DNA of 64,000 bases from Lingula anatina (lineage: Eukaryota > Brachiopoda > Lingulata > Lingulida > Lingulidae), in assembly GCF_001039355.2 (NCBI RefSeq), contig NW_019774247.1, positions 266,968 to 330,967 on the forward strand, written 5' to 3'. Made by a program: the position numbers and the translations under genes. The first letter of the stretch is position 1, and the number at the start of each line of letters is the position of its first letter. Of this stretch, positions 24,105 to 35,200 are shown piece after piece. The notes beneath the pieces were generated by a model. It made no database searches and had not been told where the DNA came from. It was given only the letters and a program-made list of their open reading frames with translations.

Positions 24105-27100
24105 TGAATGTCATCATTACATATATGATAATTTTTGTATTTATTCAAAAAGGTTAACAACAGGTGAAACATTGATTAAAGCCTTGCTGATGAAGGGAAA
24201 CAGTTAAACCATAGAAGCTGAAGTATTAGCATAATTAACATGGAGTACGGAAACTTATTTCCCCACTCTCACTACAGGAAAAAAATGACCAATATTCTGA
24301 TTTAGTTTGTGATTTTTTATGTATGCTAGCATTATTTTAAAAATCTATAGAAATTGTCTGTTAATGATTGCATTATATTGAAGATGGTGTCTTTTCTAAA
24401 ATTAAGTTTGTTTTTTTTTTTTTTTTTTTTGTACCCCCACAAATATTACTCACAATTGAATATTTTTGCACAGCAATTAGGAAAAGTTGTTCCATTTTGA
24501 TAAAGGTAGTGATATTTCATATTTATAATAATCATCTTTGTCCTTATTATTTTATGATAAAGGTCATGGAAATTACATTAATTATTGTCCAAAAGCTCTG
24601 ACAAAAACATCAAGATTTTAGTGCTTTTTATTGGACAAAAACTGAGGTCAAATAAAATAAAACAAATAGACTCTTAGGTTGTTTAGGATATTTTAGTAAT
24701 CAGGATATCCAAGTTATTATAAATCGAAGATCTGGGAGAACAAAATATGCTCTAGTAAATGAGACCATTGAACAGTTAAACTTTGTTTAATCAATAATAA
24801 GAAATATAATAAGTGATAATGCACTGTGAATAATGTTGTTTTGAGGATGAGGATTTGAAGCCGATTTCTGGATTTACACCTTTTTCAAAAGCAGCTAATT
24901 GTTCACACTGTATGTAGAAGAAAACTAATCAAAGGAGATATAACATGAAAAATTTAGAGATGCAAGTTTATGTAAAAGGAAAAGCACTGAACTTGTTTCA
25001 CTAGCATTTTCACCCCTTTTGAGACTCATAGAGTTACCATTATAATTGATATTTCTTTTATCCACTCACACACACACACACGCACACACACACACACAGA
25101 CACCTGTGCACTGATTTTAATTGTATATAATGCAAGGAATTATGTACATATGCACAATGACATATTGCAAAAAAAAAGAAAAGAAAAACAATTGAGGCGA
25201 GACAACTTAAAACATTCTTTTACATGCACCCTTTTTTATGCAGATATGTATCTCTTCTATAGAACCAATTTGTATTCAAAATAACAATTATTATAATTAT
25301 AAAAGAAAGAGGCACATGGTTCACACTCTTACTCTGTTAATTAGTATGATATTATATGCATATATTTTTTAATTAATTGTTCTAAAAATTAAATACTTTT
25401 TTATTGATATTTCAGGATGTGAAGGTATTATAGAAGATGTAATACTTTTGGGAGCACCTGTGTCTGGGCATCCCAAACACTGGGAGCCTCTCTCCAGAGT
25501 TGTGGCAGGGAAAATTATTAATGTCTACTCCAGGTGAGAGGGCATAATTAGAGTGATCCATATCTGTTTTCTTAAAATGTATTTGTAATCCAAATTGGAG
25601 GGAGGGTGGTATTATAAGAGGATGCACAAAAATTGTGTGATTGCTTTAAATGCAGAATCATAGTAACTTGTTTTTTTTTTCTTACTCTTTTTATATTATC
25701 ACTTTTTTAAAACAGGTTTGTTTGACAGTTTATTATTATTGTTGTTGTTGTTATTATTAAATAATACTTTTTAAAACAGGTAAAAGTGACTGTTCATAAT
25801 AATAATAATTATTGTTATTATTTTTGACCATTTTCACAGATCTGACTGGGTGTTGAAGTTTCTCTACAGAACAGCCTCTGTTCAGTTCAGTATAGCAGGT
25901 CTGGCACCAGTGAAGTGGCACAATAGAAGATTGATGAACTTTGACCTCACAGATGTGGTAAGGGGCCTTAACCTGATGTCTGCTCTTAGCAAAATAAAAG
26001 GTTTGCATAAAGCAGTTTGCAGGAGTTTGCGAGAAAAAATTTATTGCTGCTAATTTGCATCAAATTTGCAAGAAGGAATTGCAATTTGCAGCAATCTTGC
26101 AGTAAATTTGCTGCAAACTCGCAGGCCTGATAGTTTGATAAGGGTAATACAAATGATCGTGGTGATGGTGTTGAATCAGCAATTATGTAATTTTTATTAT
26201 TTTTTTGCTTGTACCTCAAATTTTTATATTTTAAGACAGGACACATTTATCAGTATATGCATGTGTACTAGTACTAATATGTAATAATCATATTATGCCT
26301 ACTGCTATTTTTGATTATGTTTAATATCAAATCTAAATATTTACATTACATGTATATATTAGGGTTATGTTTCACCCAAATTATGTTTCCAGTAGCACAC
26401 AAATGACTGAAATGTTCACACTGTCCAATGCATGGCGTCATAAACTTGAATGTAATTCATATATGTATTAGATAATTTAACATCTTTTAATCAGGATTAA
26501 AAAAAACTGTTTTAGTGAAGGTATTTCGTTTGCTATGAAAATATGCATACAGTAGCATACAATATCACTGTGACTCTTCATGTGTTAAAGGGATAATAAC
26601 TCTTCGTTTTGGCCAAAAAATGAATTTTTCCTGGAGTAAACAACAATTTTCCCATACTTACCAATGGTTAATGAATCCATTTTTATNCTTTTTTTATTGA
26701 TATTTCAGGATGTGAAGGTATTATAGAAGATGTAATACTTTTGGGAGCACCTGTGTCTGGGCATCCCAAACACTGGGAGCCTCTCTCCAGAGTTGTGGCA
26801 GGGAAAATTATTAATGTCTACTCCAGGTGAGAGGGCATAATTAGAGTGATCCATATCTGTTTTCTTAAAATGTATTTGTAATCCAAATTGGAGGGAGGGT
26901 GGTATAATAAGAGGATGCACTAAAATTGTGTGATTGCTTTAAATGCAGAATCATAGTAACTTGTTTTTTTTCTTACTCTTTTTATATTATCACTTTTTTA
27001 AAACAGGTTTGTTTGACTGTTTATTATTATTGTTGTTGTTGTTATTATTAAATAATACTTTTTAAAACAGGTAAAAGTGACTGTTCATAATAATAATAAT

Positions 27101-28984
27101 TATTGTTATTATTTTTGACCATTTTCACAGATCTGACTGGGTGTTGAAGTTTCTCTACAGAACAGCCTCTGTTCAGTTCAGTATAGCAGGTCTGGCACCA
27201 GTGAAGTGGCACAATAGAAGGTTGATGAACTTTGACCTCACAGATGTGGTAAGGGGCCTTAACCTGATGTCTGCTCTTAGCAAATGGAAAGGTTTGCTTA
27301 AAGCAGTTAGCAGGAGTTTGCGAGAAAATATTTATTGCTGCTAATTTGCAGCAAATTTGCAGCAAATTTGCAAGAAGGAAATGCAGTTTGCAGCAATCTT
27401 GCAGTAAATTTGCTGCAAACTCGCAGGCCTGATAGTTTGATAAGGGTAATACAAATGATCGTGGTGATGGTGTTGAATCAGCAATTATGTAATTTTTTTT
27501 TTTTTGCTTGCACCTCAAATTTTTATATTTTAAGACAGGACACATTTATCAGTTTATGCATGTGTACTAGTACTAATATGTAATAATCATATTATGCCTA
27601 CTGCTATTTTTGATTATGTTTAATATCAAATCTAAATATTTACATTACATGTATATATTAGGGTTAAGTTTCACCCAAATTATGTTTCCAGTAGCACACA
27701 AATGGCTGAAATGTTCACACTGTCCAATGCATGGCGTCATAAACTTGTATGTAATTCATATATGTATAGATAATCTAACATCTTTTAATCAGGATTTAAA
27801 AAAATTGTTCTAGTGAAGGTATATCGTTTGCTATGAAAATATGCATAGCATACAATATCACTGTGACTCTTCATGTTTTAATTAGTCAACTTTTTTTTCC
27901 ATTAGGTTAAAAACCACATGGACTATCATAAGAAAATGGAAACTATTCTGAAGATCATTGGAGTGAAGACCAGGCCACAGAAGATTGGCAAACTTTCTGT
28001 TGGATTGGTTCAAAGTAGCAGCAAGTCTCTTTCAGTATGTCAAGTTTTTATATATTATATATTAGTACATGACATACTATACCCAGTACAGTAAACTTCC
28101 GTCCATTTTGTCATTTACAGGTTTATATGCTGGTATAATTATGTATGTCCGCCCATGGAAAGGATCGTACAGATTTTTTTTTTTTTTTGGTGTGGGGGTG
28201 GGGGGAATGATATGACCCCAATAAGGTCAACCTTCAGTAATATGTAATAGGTGCAATGAACCACAGTGTTGTTTTGTGGGTTCTATGTATGTAGTGCTTA
28301 ACACCATTAATATTATTTAAATTTAATACATCTTCTGAACAGAAATTGAGAGCATATTGACAGGTTAAAAAAATATACTGATCTTTTCAACACAAAATGC
28401 ATTAATGATTTTGAGATACGTGCAATTTCAAATTGGAATATGTGAACTAGCTTCTTATAATTGTCTCTGATGGCCCATCATGCACACATTTTTCCTATAA
28501 TTAGGTGAAAGAAACAGAAGAAAGTTCTACCTCGTCAGACAGCAGTGATAGCCATTCCATCACTCAGCATTCTTCTCCAACGTCCAGCAACACATCTGCC
28601 AGTGGTGGAGAAGAAACTGGGAATCCATTGCAGAGAGACATAGATGACACTATACTGCCAAGAGAAGCCAGTGAGACTAATACGTCAGATATAGATGGCG
28701 CCACCATAGGTTCAACAGAAGCTGAGCCCAAGGATGTGTGCAGGACAGATACAGGGAATGGCCATGAGTGCTTAAGTTCAAGAGCCAGTGAAAACAATTC
28801 GGCTCCTGTGGAGAATGTAGAAGATACAGCTCATTTGCTGCAGAAACTCCATACATCTGAAATAACCCAACAAATTGCAACTGAAGGTGGCAGCACATTA
28901 TCAAGAGGAGACCAGAATGATGAGGATGTGACACATAATTGTACAAATGGCAGCTCATCAAGTGAAGCCATTCCACGTTCTTAA
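12448..28984 (+). CDS. TMCO4: TMCO4-like membrane alpha/beta-hydrolase (DUF726)
   Basis: Fifteen coding exons: 12448-12526, 14116-14284, 14736-14793, 15448-15625, 18708-18837, 19226-19332, 20251-20385, 20759-20878, 21660-21821, 23239-23375, 23659-23743, 25416-25533 (or 26709-26826), 25840-25957 (or 27131-27248), 27906-28034 and 28505-28984. They sum to 2205 nt (734 aa), with all introns GT-AG and in frame. The protein has an acidic N-terminus, a helical region, a Gly/Ala-rich membrane segment (about 224-290: GLAGVGGGALIGLTGGLAAP), and a hydrolase core. That core has the nucleophile elbow GFSLG (Ser436) and candidate partners Asp495 (RSDWVLK) and His536 (NHMDYH). The last exon is a 160-aa Ser/Thr/Glu-rich tail, which makes it longer than the vertebrate protein. 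The substrate is unknown. The exon 4 acceptor (AATGACACAG) has a weak pyrimidine tract. Exons 12-13 appear twice because of an assembly duplication. Confidence 0.92.
16071..16122. repeat. (CT)n microsatellite in TMCO4 intron 4
   Basis: Pure CT run. The Arg-Glu open frame on the opposite strand is an artefact of it. Confidence 0.95.
17057..17365 (-). mobile_element. TTAA-type MITE, diverged, reverse orientation
   Basis: Opens TTAAAGGGATAACAGCTCT. Near 17280-17350 it contains the complement of the family's left internal block (AATGGATTCATTAACCATTGGAAAGTATGGGAAATTG). It matches the intact element at 62761-63098 read backwards and lies in TMCO4 intron 4. Confidence 0.6.
19906..20073. mobile_element. 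TTTGCTGCAA-rich MITE with ACCCTT...AAGGGT ends
   Basis: Starts ACCCTTAGCAAAATATCAGG and ends TTTTGCCAAGGGT, with many internal TTTGCTGCAA / TTGCAGCAAA words. The same family, in the other orientation, is at 25978-26147 and 27270-27450. It is located in TMCO4 intron 6. Confidence 0.65.
20891..21225. mobile_element. GCATTCAGAAC-type MITE close to a splice donor
   Basis: 335 bp with a perfect 23-bp terminal inverted repeat beginning GCATTCAGAACAAGTTGATC. A nested inverted pair inside uses CTATAGGATTCTATAGG and CATAGAATCCTATAGG. Relatives are at 55927-56107 and 58692-58868. No clear target duplication. It starts 12 bp after the donor of TMCO4 exon 8. Confidence 0.8.
22690..22902. mobile_element. 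TTAA-type MITE, 5'-truncated
   Basis: Shares the right two thirds of the element at 62761-63098: CTTAAGAGATT, GGAGGTCACATGGTC, GACAAGCTCAGACATCAGAATAATAGC, TATAGATCTCATAC and the end GAGTTATTATCCCTTTAA. It lies in TMCO4 intron 9. Confidence 0.75.
22903..23040. mobile_element. GATCGATC-type MITE fragment
   Basis: Contains GTGCCAGACATCTAAGCCACTTAAGCTGAAAGCAG and ends AACGATCTAGGTATGGGAATGAGG. It matches the right half of the element at 38945-39150 and directly abuts the TTAA-type MITE. Confidence 0.55.
23064..23289. repeat. 112-bp tandem duplication covering the TMCO4 exon 10 acceptor
   Basis: Units 23064-23175 and 23176-23289 begin AGCAATACAAAACAATCTC. Each ends with an acceptor followed by GGTATCCTCAC and a TGGCCATCAGCACTG coding segment. 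The second copy runs on into the true exon 10 (23239-23375). The first copy encodes the near-identical ILTVVAWPSALITVA and is followed by a GT, so 23126-23173 is a potential 48-nt phase 1-1 mini-exon. Confidence 0.85.
23753..24095. repeat. Compound (CT)n(CA)n minisatellite-like array
   Basis: Four or more blocks of CT-run plus CA-run separated by a repeated spacer (CAGAGAGAGACGCACTATTCTTTTCC, occurring three times). The spacer makes it a higher-order tandem array with a unit of about 65-85 bp rather than a plain microsatellite. It lies just inside TMCO4 intron 11. Confidence 0.9.
25396..26588 (+). repeat. Assembly duplication, allele copy 1 (TMCO4 exons 12-13)
   Basis: Nearly identical to 26688-27881 at a constant offset of about 1293 bp, with scattered single-base and small indel differences in the introns. 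It contains a full exon 12 (25416-25533) and exon 13 (25840-25957). It ends at TTAA (26585-26588), where a MITE begins. Confidence 0.9.
26589..26687. mobile_element. TTAA-type MITE cut off at an assembly junction
   Basis: The left 98 bp of the element seen intact at 62761-63098 (AGGGATAATAACTCTTCGTT ... ATGAATCCATTTTTAT), then a lone N at 26687. The other allele copy lacks it at the matching TTAA (27878-27881). Confidence 0.85.
26688..27881 (+). repeat. Assembly duplication, allele copy 2 (TMCO4 exons 12-13)
   Basis: Second copy, starting right after the single N. It contains exon 12 (26709-26826) and exon 13 (27131-27248) and continues uninterrupted into the intron before exon 14. Splicing both copies in series is impossible without a frameshift: exon 13 ends in phase 0 while exon 12 needs phase 1. 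Only one set can therefore be used. Confidence 0.9.
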
Positions 28985-29015
28985 GGGGGTTAATTGACTT
29001 CAAATTGTTATACCA

Positions 29016-29021
29016 AATAAA
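29016..29021 (+). terminator. Poly(A) signal of TMCO4
   Basis: AATAAA 32 bp after the stop, followed about 10 bp later by a genomic A-run. Confidence 0.6.
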
Positions 29022-30243
29022 TATCAGCAAAAAAAAAAAAAAAAACTCCATCATCAATGTACAGACACAGTACATACTCAAAGTTACATAGCAGTTTCTC
29101 CTAACATCAGCTCTAGTTCAAAGTTATTACTACTGCCATGTCCACCTGCACTCCTAGGCATAGCACTTGTACTAGACTGGGTATACTTAATATGTGCAAT
29201 ATCATCTTTACCTGACCAAATGATTTTATGAGACATTTATATATTGGCATCATTGTAAGCAGTCATACCTGAAAGTCCTGAGTTTAAACTGTTGTTTGTG
29301 GTAACTATTATTTGAATTAATCGCCGAGAATTAATTACAGCTTTGGAAGTAACTGGCTTGCGCTGCCCGTAATTACGCCGTGGGGTATTCAGGGCACAGA
29401 CCGTGATCACAAGATACCGCAATAGATTTTTAAAAAATAGATTTTTCACATGAATGCAGCCAAAGAGTGATTCATGTGATTGTACAGGGTTGTGGTGACT
29501 TATATAAGACAGTATGTATATGTATACTGGACTATTGTTCAGTGTGTACCAATGGCCTCATTTCTCTATGGTAAGGTGGAGGAAGAGGCACTTGACATTT
29601 AATCAAGAGCCCATTACCATGAACGCAATTCCAAAATGGTCGTAATCTTCCTAAACGAGCCTCTAAGAGACTTTTTATCTTCACAGATGTTTTCATTTCG
29701 GTACCTACGAGCTCACAAAGTTTTTTCGATTAGCAAAGCAATAATGAATAAATTATTTATGCATGTACTTCAGTCTACGGTTGTAACATTGAGTGCTTGG
29801 GCTTGCATCCGCTGCCAGTCGTTCCTAAAAAAAGTACCCCCTTTCAAATAATGCTGGATCCGCCCCTGCATGGAGTCGAATTTCGACAAATAATTATAGT
29901 CGATCCCAGAACATGAACAAATACTTATGAAGGACTCACCATTAAACCCGAGTGTTTTTGAACGAATGATACATATGTACCCGATATTCTGGTGGTTGTT
30001 TAGGCATTGGATTGGGCGATAATTTGGCAGTGTTGCAGCTAGGTGCCAACGTTTTCATACTAAGGAGAATGTAGTGGATTTGATCTGAGTTGGCTTAAAA
30101 CCAGGCTGTTGACAATCTTGAAATGTAAGCAATTAAAAAAAAAAAGTTATTGAAATGTGTGAAAGAGAGTTCACACAGTTGCGGGCTGAAATGTGAAATC
30201 TGGGTGAAATGTAAAATCGGATCAGTTCAGGGGATCTAAAGAT

Positions 30244-30274
<31 letters not shown>

Positions 30275-31937
30275 TTATTCATGCATATATATGCTTGATG
30301 TATGTATTATGATTTGTTTTTTATTCGTTCATTCTTTCGTTATTATTATTATTATTTTATTTATTTATCTATTTATTTATTTTCTTCTTTTTTTCTTTTT
30401 ATTATTATTATTATTATTATTATTTTTTTTTTGGATACAATGTTCCCATCCTAGTGTTTTATGTTGTGATCCGGATGTTGGACGACAATCTGGAGTATTT
30501 TATTTGACATTTTTTTCTCAGAAACGAGATGTTAGGGCGTGCAGTCAGCTAAGTACGACCATTCAAACATGTAATAAAGATTGATAAAAGCAGGCTTTCT
30601 TTCTTTTAGGTGTATATTACAGGTTGGTCTCATTATTGAAGAACGGCAGTTTGTTTCCGTAATGCCTATTACTACAGGTTAATTACGGGGCCTGGTGCTT
30701 TGACGAAGGCAATATTATACCCATAGACTTGAAAGCTGGCCGTAGTTTCCACGCTCTTGTTTTCTATTTGAGGCCCATATCTGGAAACGTTTTGAAGCTT
30801 TTGCAAATGTAAATGTATCTTACGTATCTTGCATCAATAAACACGTAGATTATTGAATGAATATTAATAAAATAAAATTACTAAAAAAAATGCTAAGGGT
30901 TTGACGCTATTCAAAGTAAGAAATTTTATTAACAAAATTAATTGAAATTAATTAGTATTAATAAAATAGATTAAGAAAACAAACAATTAGTTGACTAGCC
31001 TGTTTTATTTCCAACAGTTTCAAAGCTTAGCCAGCTTCGTATTTCAAACACAACCACTGCTAGATGAATTCGTCCCTGTAAATAGTAACGACAGAGGGAT
31101 ACTGACTTCGTAAAAGTGTGTTTTCATAAAACTCGGATACATGGAAACCCAACATTCGCCCATTATCACATATAGTAAATTATGCCCCCCTTGACCTCCA
31201 GGTGTGCCTTGGTGATTAACGAAAAATGTTGAAATTTCGAAAATTGATGCTTTGCTGTACAAATATGCATTGTATGCATTCAATATTTCTTGGTGCGGTA
31301 TCAAAAATGATTTTTCAATCATAATTCTCATACACATCCCTTAAATGCAAATTTCAGGTTCATCTCTTCAATAGACCCAAATTTAAAACGCAACAATGTA
31401 GCAAAATGCATTTCCAGGGTAACTTATTTTATTCCGTTCGTTTACCAAACATTGAGCATTTTCAGCTCATTTAAAGATCATGTGATTGATTTCGAAATTT
31501 TATAATTTTACAAAGTATATAGTGCCAATATTCCCGCTGTCAGTGGTAGTTATCGAATTATAAATCAAATCTCGTTTAGCAGTGCTAGATTAGGTAGCGT
31601 ATGGGATGTACCAGTAGCAGCTTAACATGAAAACACCTGTTCATGACAAAGTTGTTAATTGGAGTTTACCATTAGAGCTTATCAAATCTTATGTGATAAT
31701 CTGTTCATTTTCCAATGTAGGAGGTCAGAAAATAGTAGTGCACATGGCGAGTTACCTTTTTATCAAATCCCCATATTCTAGTATTTCTTGAATATACAAA
31801 TATACTTTTAATTGTTTGTTTTCTCACAAGAAAACCATAAAGAGACACAACCCGAACAATAATTCGATTTTAAAAAAAACTGATAAAGAATTTAACAAAT
31901 ACTTGAAATTTGAATTTGAATGGAAAATAACATATAA

Positions 31938-31969
<32 letters not shown>

Positions 31970-32138
31970 CGGTATAAAGTCAGAATATACTAAAATTAAC
32001 CTTAATACCATGAGCTGAACGGCACCTTCAGATATTTTTGATAGCTGAAAAACATTAAGGTCTAATAGAAAAGGAACTTTTACCACCGCACTTTTTGTCA
32101 GCTTCAATTTAAGATAAAAAAGAAGTTGGAAATGCATG
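29022..32138. other. Intergenic region between TMCO4 and the insulin-like gene
   Basis: The two genes converge here. The stretch is AT-rich, with a (TTTA)n/(ATT)n low-complexity block at about 30240-30435 and a poly-A run near 31941-31969. A scrap matching GGATCCGCCCCTG (about 29855-29868) is left from the GGGGCGGATCCAG repeat family. No gene was seen. Confidence 0.6.
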
Positions 32139-32144
32139 TTTATT
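32139..32144 (-). terminator. Poly(A) signal of the insulin-like gene
   Basis: AATAAA on the minus strand, 68 bp after the stop codon at 32212. Confidence 0.6.
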
Positions 32145-32211
32145 TTCTTAAACGGATGTTGAAGCGGTTTTTGGATTATGAGATCGGCAGGAACCCTTAA
32201 ACAGGAACCTC

Positions 32212-35200
32212 TTAAGCATCGCAGAACTGTTCCAGGATCGACAAGTTACAGTTGGACTTTATGCAGCATTCCTCAACCAACCCATAGCGACGCAGGCTGC
32301 CTAGGTCCTCGGTGGATATCACGTGGTCTTTGTGAACGGCGTGTCGCTTCACTGCCAGAAGGGGCGTGGCCGTTTTCTTTAGCTGCGGGAACACTTTGGC
32401 TACAAGAGAAAGCAATTAAATGCTGTGAGTGCACTTCAAGATTAAGGTTAGTCACCGCAAAGATAGAAAATTTGAAAGAAATCGTTTAGAAAATCTAAAT
32501 CGGTTTGTTAAGGCAACTGAACACTTATTGTCATCATCTCATGTTCTTGTTTATATTGATATTGAACAGATACTTTGGTTAAAAAAAGAACAAAATATCC
32601 CTATTAGATGACCAGGAAGAATCATCTGAGATAGCGAGAAGTATCGCACCTTAGCTTAAAATCAAGCGAGATTTCGCGAGATTTGGAGGAAAATGGTGTC
32701 AGAAATATTGGCAGACTAGCAAGTGCAGTGCAACAATGAAAAAAATTATTAAAGAAAAAAAGCTGGCAGTAATTATCAACGGGTATTTTTCTTGCCCTCT
32801 GCTCTTGAGCTTAAAATTAAAGCCTATTGCTCAACATTTATGCATTCACCATGTTTTGACAGGCCCGTAGCCAGCTATTTCAAAAGGGGAGGGAGTTCTT
32901 TTTACGAAAAAGTGGGTCTTTTACAATGAAACCTTTGTTTACCTGGACTAAATTTTACCCAGAATGGACCTTTTGCTGACAAAAAGGGCGGTTCTTTCGA
33001 ACCCGCGAACCCCCTGGCTACGGGCCTGTTTTGAGGGTAAATATTATTTTTTGTTGCTTTCCACGACGGAGTTTCGGACGCATAGAGTTCATTTCACGCA
33101 GATTCTCGCGCCTTTTTTAAAGTCCCGTACAATCAAGACATACAATGCAGGAAAAAGCAATACTTAGGTCACGTAGCTCGGCATGAAGCCATCTGCAAGC
33201 ATGTCCTAGAGGGAAAGCTCGAAGGAACACGTAGGAGAGGGAGACAACAACTACCACGGATGGATGACATCAAAAGATGGACAAGTAAATCAATGGAAGA
33301 ATGCACGAATGAAGCAAAGAAAAGAACAAGATGGAAGGTCATATCACGTCAACCTCAGAAGAGATGACACGCACGGATGGATGGATGACGTCACGACGAA
33401 GTCATTGAAGAAAACATGCGACAAGACTGACAACCGTCGGCTCTCCCAACATCCAATTATTATTTTTCATCGACTCAGAATTTTCATTTATATCAGTGAA
33501 AACTTTGGAGCTGTTGTTAAATACGGAAAAGAAACTTTTTCAACGAATTTATTCGGTCACAATAATTGAGTTGTTAATCGTGTTATGTGCATTCCTCCGA
33601 AAATGGCGTTTGAAAGCAAATTTCTACTCTAATTAGTTTTAACTATGTAAAATGTCAATGTATCAGTAATTGTCACGGAGGTATAGGTCAATGTTAAATA
33701 AAACACAAGTTGCAAAATGTCAAAAATAAAAAAAAAAACAAAGCGAAATGATAAAATAACAATCATAATGATGATGATGATGATGATGTTCATGTACGTC
33801 CTATGATCAAGTACATATAAAATAAATATTAACAAGTGAACTCATAGCAAAGAAAAAAGGTTTGGAAAAAGATGATAAAACAAATCTTTAGCTATGAAAA
33901 TCATTATTCCGGCTTGCTTTTTATTTTTCACAATGTCACTTTTCGTCTACGGCACCAGCTTGATCTCATTCTTCAAAGTATCCTAGTGAAAAGGCTGTCA
34001 CCCTTCTCATTTATCTGGACAAGCTCTGTAAACGACAATTCAGTTTACAGGCAACTCAACCCGGTTCTTTCGAATTTATTTCTTTCAAAGAAATATTTCA
34101 GGTTACTAGACACCTACTAGACGACATAAAGTCAGGGAGAAATCACATAAAATGAGCGAAATAGCACCTCAACATCCTCAAAATAATTCTAATATCATTT
34201 GACCTGAAAGACTTCACCATCTACACGCATTAATATGGCGAAAGGAACTAATGTTGCAATTCCAACGTATATTAACCTGACCAAGTGCAAACACGAAGCT
34301 ATTGTCGAAGAATATTTGTACGAGAAACAGCCGAAATCAGGTTGGTGTAAAAGCCAACATTTCTGAAATTACCTTCTATATTAAAATGAAGTTTATGACG
34401 TCAACAAGACGAGAACGGTACTACAACCCCATCTGCACCTTGGTGCATTAAATCAAATATTGACGAAACATCTAAGGCTGTATTCCCAGAGCTTTTAGAT
34501 CGATCTATCCCAGCGGGGAGTCTCAGTAGATTACTGTCAGATAATCCGGCTTAAATGTCCGTCCCGCCCACTACAAGCTGTAAGGGGGTAATTAACTTTC
34601 GTGTCCGCTCGGCTGACAGCTATTTAGCGTGAACCCCCAGGGAGTTAGGTCGAACTAAAGTAGATCGATCTAATCTCTGGAAATGGGGTCTAAGACCCAA
34701 TTCCCGCAGACATTACGTGGATCTACGTGGATCGATCCAACTCTGCAGGGACTCTCGCTAAGTGCAATCAGCTTAACTAAAAGACACACCTCCTGTTGTT
34801 TCCGAAATACTTGTATAATCACCAGCTTTTCTGTATTGTATACTTAACGCCAGGGGGTATATAGAAAGAGATTTACTAATAAACGCCGAAGGATGGCGGA
34901 TGACTTTTCAGGGAAAAGTGAATTCTAGGAAGTTTTATTAATTTCCAGGACATTTAGTGACACTTTATGAAAGTTCATTTTGCATAGACCCAAAGAAAAA
35001 AAAAATTGATGTGGCATTGGCAGGTTAGGGATGGGGAGAAAATTCAAAATCCAAGTATCGGTTGGTATGGGCGGGGTTTCTTTAAACTTTGTCTTCTATT
35101 ATCTATTCGTACTACCATATCTGAACCCAGTAAAGCAACAAGGTTATCTATCATTAAAGTTACATAAGAAGTAAATTTAATGCTCAATACTGTTGTGAGT

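Noticed and set aside
25396-27881. Genuine tandem exon duplication in TMCO4
   Set aside because: Intron sequence is as similar as the exons, the junction carries an N, and using both exon pairs would break the frame, so an assembly artefact of two alleles fits better.
28564-28797. Minus-strand frames opposite the last TMCO4 exon
   Set aside because: Shadows of the Ser/Thr-rich coding exon.
30291-30584. Hydrophobic 97-codon frame resembling a membrane peptide
   Set aside because: It consists of poly-T and ATT low-complexity sequence.
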